Of a stretch of 64,000 nt of DNA, positions 59,531 through 64,000 are shown one piece after another. A model generated the notes under the pieces. It had not been told where the DNA came from, searched no databases, and worked only from the letters and a program-made list of their open reading frames with translations. Within the stretch, counting starts at the first letter, position 1, and each line of letters starts with the position of its first letter. Origin of the DNA: Rotaria socialis (taxonomy: Eukaryota; Rotifera; Eurotatoria; Philodinida; Philodinidae); the NCBI GenBank assembly GCA_905331475.1, contig CAJNYU010000369.1, positions 1 to 64,000 of the forward strand. The letters are read 5' to 3'. The position numbers and the translations under genes are program-made.

Positions 59531-62500
59531 TTAAGATGATAATGATGATGATGGATCTTTTGCCATATATGTAAAAAGATTATGTGCTGTGGCAATAGCA
59601 ATAATATCATCTGTTGGATGAAATGCACAATGAAGAATTTTTTTCGAAAATTCTAAACTATCAGGATTAATTTCATCGCGACGATTTCGACGAGCTGATT
59701 GAAGAACTTTTTTAGATTTTAATAGTTGCCTTGGACGAATAACTTGTTCACGTGATGATTCAAATATTGCATCCTTTTGTGTCAAACGTGATGTTAGTTT
59801 GAATAGATTATGATAAGAACCAGTCAATAAATGGCTTAATTAAAAAAACATGAACATGATTTATTAGAATTGAAATATATCAATTGGCATACTCATCATG
59901 TGGTGACCAACAACATTCAAATTTATCAAAAATACAATCATTTTCATATAAAACACATAGTTTCGTCCGAAGATATTCATGTATTGGGTATGTTTCGACA
60001 GGTTTATTATTCATTTGTAAATCCCATACTTTAAGATTGAGAAAATCTCTCGTAAGCATATATCTGCCTGAATGACTAAATTTAATATCACTTATGGAGG
60101 AAATTATTTCGGAAAAGAAACTACGAGTTGTTGGATCTTCAGGTTCTTCATAAACTAAAATAACAACAAAATCAAAACGAATGTTCAATTAGAAAAACAA
60201 ATCTATTCTTCGATCTTTAACCTTTGCAATGTCGATCACAAAGTGCTGATTGTCGCATGTCACAAAGACGTATGATACCTCGAGAACTACTGTATACAAA
60301 GAGATTACATTCACGTGGATGAAATTCAGCGCCAGTAATCACTTCAGTAAGATCTTCCATATTGGGTGGTTTTATATCAACAATATCTAAATAAAATATT
60401 TTACATTTAAACTATGAATTTAACAACGGTCAGAATTTTCATGCAGAGATGCGCGGCATCGGATTCCTTGAGTCAAAAATAATTGTATCTACATAAACTT
60501 AACATAGTCGCTAAATATGTTTATGATTCAAAGAAAAATCTATAAGATAGTAATTGTCAACTGAAATAATCAAAAAGCGAATACTGAAATTGTTCTCTTC
60601 ATTAAGAAAAAAATACCTGTTTCACGCATCTCTGGCTATGCTTATGAATTATGACACGAAAATCAAATTAATTGGCAGATATTTGGTATGTAATTTTCAA
60701 AATTTTTCTTGGGTCATCTATTTGATAACATCTTCAGTATATTATGATGTAAATCTACTCTTGTGACTAGCTAATAAATATCGAACGCATCAGAATTCTG
60801 CGAAAGAATATCATTAGGACTACTATTCTATTTTCAGAGAAAATATCAAGTTAACGTATCTGCTACTGAACAGCATTCCATACAGTCAAGTAAATCGACG
60901 AACAATGAATACTTTCTATATTTGGGCCAGTATCACTAGGTATTCTTTCAATGATAATGCCTCAATCGGATGAAAAATGATGATTTCTTACATGTTTTTA
61001 GACAACCTCAATATGAAATTATTAGTGTCAAACGCATTCAATGCTCACGTTAAAATAGCAGATTTCAAATTCGACTTGCTCGAGAAGACCTTTATCCTCT
61101 CATACGTATTATCTATTGTCTAGTTAGTCCAAACTATAAACGATAACCTGTAAAATCATAAAGTTGATTTCGATCTCTATTAATTTATTGAGATAGAAAA
61201 AAGTTAAAATCCCAAAGAGTAGATGTCGAAATTAAATAGAAATAAAACTAAACATACTAAAACTTTGATCTGTGACTTCAGTGTGCCATAGATTAATACG
61301 TAAATCATCGGCAGACAAAAACGTTTCTTGATCACTATTTAATGATATTGAATTGATGTGATATGCATGTGCATTGGCAAACACACGCTTTGGCGTTGCT
61401 TCAACCATTAATTCCATCGATCTGGAAAAAAATAAAAGATTTAGAAATAAAATTATTTCTATTCGATGTAATTTCAAACCTTATTACTGGTATACGTAAA
61501 TTGGTTAGAGAATTCGATGAACGAATTATTCCATTATCGTCACGTAAATTGTATCCTTCAGCTCGTTTGGTTTTTTCAGAAATTTTCCATAATTTAACAG
61601 TTTTGTCTAATCAAAACACAAATATAATTTTCAAGTTTTTCATCGCAACATTAGAAAAATTCGTTTCTTTTACCATTTGTTGATAGAAGAAAATGTGCAG
61701 CATTCTTTCGTTTAAGCCAACGTATCTGATTTATTTTTTCTTCAATCTCCAAACTTTTCAAGTAATCAAATTCAGGTTCATGAGAATGAAATGTTATATA
61801 AACATTATATTCGTTACGATTTGGTGAAGATTTTGTCTAAAACAAATAATTATAATCATTATTAGTCAATTAGACTAAAGAATTTTTTTAGTTCGTTTTC
61901 TTTAAAATTTCAAACAGAATGAAATACTTAAGACACGTGCCTTACATTTCACCAAAATACTTGAATCAAGTTCAACATTTTTAGCTACTTATGATAATTA
62001 CAAACAAATGATGAGGCCAAAATAATTCATTTTTCTAATGGTAGAATCAAGCAACATAAAACGAAACCTTTTTTGGATTAGAATTCTATGTATCTCATAC
62101 ATACAAATAAGTTTAGAAGATTCTTGAAAGATATAAGTGAGCTGGTTAATCACTATTTAGTTACTATAAATTTAAGATTGCTAATTAATAAATGGATTGG
62201 TTACTCTAATAAATAATATCGGAGTTCAATTTCAGAGTTCGCCTAAAAGCTTTACAAAGTAATGTAAACCATTGTGAGTATCAAAGATTCTGTGGCTATT
62301 CCAATCTTTCAAGTTACATTTATAATTATAGTACGTCTTTTATATCATATCACTTGTAAGTGATACGATCTAGCAAATTTTAGCGATTTGCAATAAGGAG
62401 ACCAAAGAAAACTTTCTCACAATACTCCAAATGCGCAGTATTACGGCAGACAAAAGTTCAGAAAACTAAGTTCTCATTATTCAAAGTGGATTTACATCGA

Positions 62501-63101
62501 TAGAATGCTGAAAATTGTAACTCAAAACTGGTATATTATTTTTGAGATTTCCTTTGTGAGTTATAAAATCTATCAATATAGGAAACATTCAACGTATGAA
62601 CGATAAGCCGTAATCCCTAATTTGATTTGATTGTTCTAACATCTGCTATAGTTGCATAGATTATACATCTCGTTAAAAAATAAAAAACAGTTGTCCAGAA
62701 GAATGCATGTCACAAGTAGCTTTTGATTAAAGAGATTTTTCATTTTCGTCTAATTTAAGATACATGAAATTACTGATATTTGTCAAATTCTATAATAATA
62801 ATTACTTGTTGTGCGCGTTGAAATACAACAATACGACCGCCTTTATCACCGACAGCAAGTAATTCTCCATCTTCATTAAATTCTATTGTTGATATCAAAT
62901 CAGCTGAAAATAAAAAGTAAGAAAAAGAATAGTTCGTTGAGTAAGTTGATCTAACCTTCTTGCACTTCATCATCGACTGGTCCTTTCACTTGTGATGGAT
63001 ACCAACCGAGCAGATCGTCATCATTGCTACTACCTGAATTATGAGAACTATTGATTAGATGATCATTCAATATTTAAATAGTAAATATAATTACTCTGCA
63101 T
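59531..63101 (-). CDS. PPP2R2: PP2A regulatory subunit B55 (WD40)
   Basis: Nine coding exons on the minus strand: 63101-63095, 63033-62956, 62903-62806, 61836-61674, 61606-61480, 61421-61258, 60386-60222, 60154-59893 and 59834-59531, all with GT..AG and agreeing phases, giving 455 residues (animal B55 is about 445-450). Diagnostic blocks are [100 protein letters not shown] and [12 protein letters not shown]. It is a seven-blade propeller that guides protein phosphatase 2A to substrates, for example at mitotic exit. The last blade ends in [17 protein letters not shown]. The 7-nt first coding exon (ATG-CAG-A) is the least certain part. Two introns (969 and 871 nt) are long for this genome. Confidence 0.93.
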
Positions 63102-64000
63102 GTCGACATCAGGTGGATAATCCAGTTTTATAAATTTGTTGAACAATAATTATTATACACGTAAATGAGTAATAGAATGATAAATGTAATATATATGGTA
63201 GTTATTCAATATTAATCCATATAGTCATTGGAATGCACAGATAGATATTTCAAAGATGACGTGTGGCATGGAATAGAGTCCGAGCGAAGGAGAATTCGAC
63301 AATAAAATCGTGAAACAAACAAAATTCTCCTTGTTCTTAACTTGTATATCTTTCTATTGGTTTAAATTGTTCACCAATAAATCTTCATCGTGTCTAATAT
63401 TAATGCAATCATGCAAATACAATTCGTATTTCGTCGAGGTCTTATGTTTATTTCAATGATTATCAGTTAGACATTCCATACATACTGTAACAAATGCTTC
63501 GCATCTAAAGTGTAGTTAAGACAAGAGATAGACGTGAGATATGTCTTTCCGTTAGACACTTCAATCGAATAAATATTGAAGCGTCTAGTTCTTTGTCATA
63601 ATCGAATATTGACTAGTCAGCCATAAACAAAGAGATCTCTTAACTTATATATATTCAACTGTGATTCGCGAAAACACTTTTCAGTTCATACTCTTTATCA
63701 TATTGTTTAGCGTAACTGTATCAGTCAAATTTTAGCGATACCAAAATGAGTCGTCTATAAACAATTTGAATCATTGATAAAAACGATTTAAAAATCCTTA
63801 AGTAGTTTTTAAGAATTGTAAGATGCAATTTTTTAATCAGCTGTTTTTAGAAGAAGTAGCTTTAGAAAATAACAATTCACTTTTTGTTACTTAAGCTCTT
63901 CAGCTTACTTTACAATAGTTTTTATTTTTCTAGATAATATTAATAATACGAACATCTATTCGTCGCCAACTTCTTCAATACTTTGGCTGATCTACGAGCT
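63102..64000. other. Upstream flank of PPP2R2
   Basis: Contains the promoter side of the B55 gene. No other coding frame seen up to the window edge. Confidence 0.35.

Noticed and set aside
1-64000. tRNA, rRNA or CRISPR features
   Set aside because: I saw no B-box plus acceptor pairing, no rRNA core sequence and no spacer-repeat array. The tandem units found are transposon subterminal arrays.

Overview
This is a eukaryotic window, most likely from a bdelloid rotifer (Adineta or Rotaria type). The evidence is AT-rich DNA; genes split by introns of about 40-80 nt with GT..AG ends; animal genes (a PP2A B55 subunit, SPEF1, PIG-X, CPTP, a GPCR); and a left half carrying Helitrons, a Penelope-like (Athena-type) reverse transcriptase and short degenerate stretches of the bdelloid telomere repeat TGTGGG/CCCACA. 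The species call is inference; the intron and protein evidence is read from the sequence.

The window has two parts. From 1 to about 27.8 kb it is mobile-element territory of subtelomeric character. It holds the 3' half of a Helitron helicase (1-1541); a 6.17 kb terminal-inverted-repeat transposon (2347-8516) with 8-bp target duplications and a P-element-like transposase candidate plus a truncated paralogous zinc-finger ORF, both on the minus strand; a Ty3/gypsy integrase remnant (8721-9233) next to one related element end (8718) and followed by a 2.1 kb relative (9399-11542, perfect 8-bp target duplication); a glycosyltransferase-like ORF (12210-13166, minus); several MITEs; a type II membrane glycosyltransferase-like gene (17140-18072); an Athena reverse-transcriptase remnant (about 18.7-19.7 kb, minus); a mariner remnant (20704-21033); a SWIM-domain pseudogene (22160-22606, minus); and a second decayed Helitron (about 23.3-26.5 kb). 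Telomere-like tracts lie at 11.8, 12.1, 14.2-14.3 and 17.0 kb, around the two glycosyltransferase-like genes. That arrangement is known for foreign genes near bdelloid telomeres.

From about 27.8 kb to the end the DNA is ordinary genic sequence with long AT-rich gaps. It holds a five-exon LRR-like single-pass membrane protein (34033-36367, +); CPTP (37744-38810, minus, with a homopolymer frameshift); a tiny three-exon secreted peptide precursor with repeated KR-FVH units (39748-40111, minus); a glutaredoxin (41389-41833, minus); an intronless GPCR (44913-46049, minus); a frame-broken Gln-rich gene (49241-51205, +); PIG-X (51516-52160, minus); SPEF1 with two alternative first exons (52782-54956, +); an unrecognised Ser-rich protein (56868-57669, +); and PPP2R2/B55 (59531-63101, minus, nine coding exons). 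These genes are functionally unrelated and do not form an operon.

The most interesting material is the family of elements whose ends read CAAGGGG(G)GAAA. All four ends examined carry a subterminal array with a unit of about 10 bp, the unit sequence differs from family to family, and the largest member carries the likely transposase.
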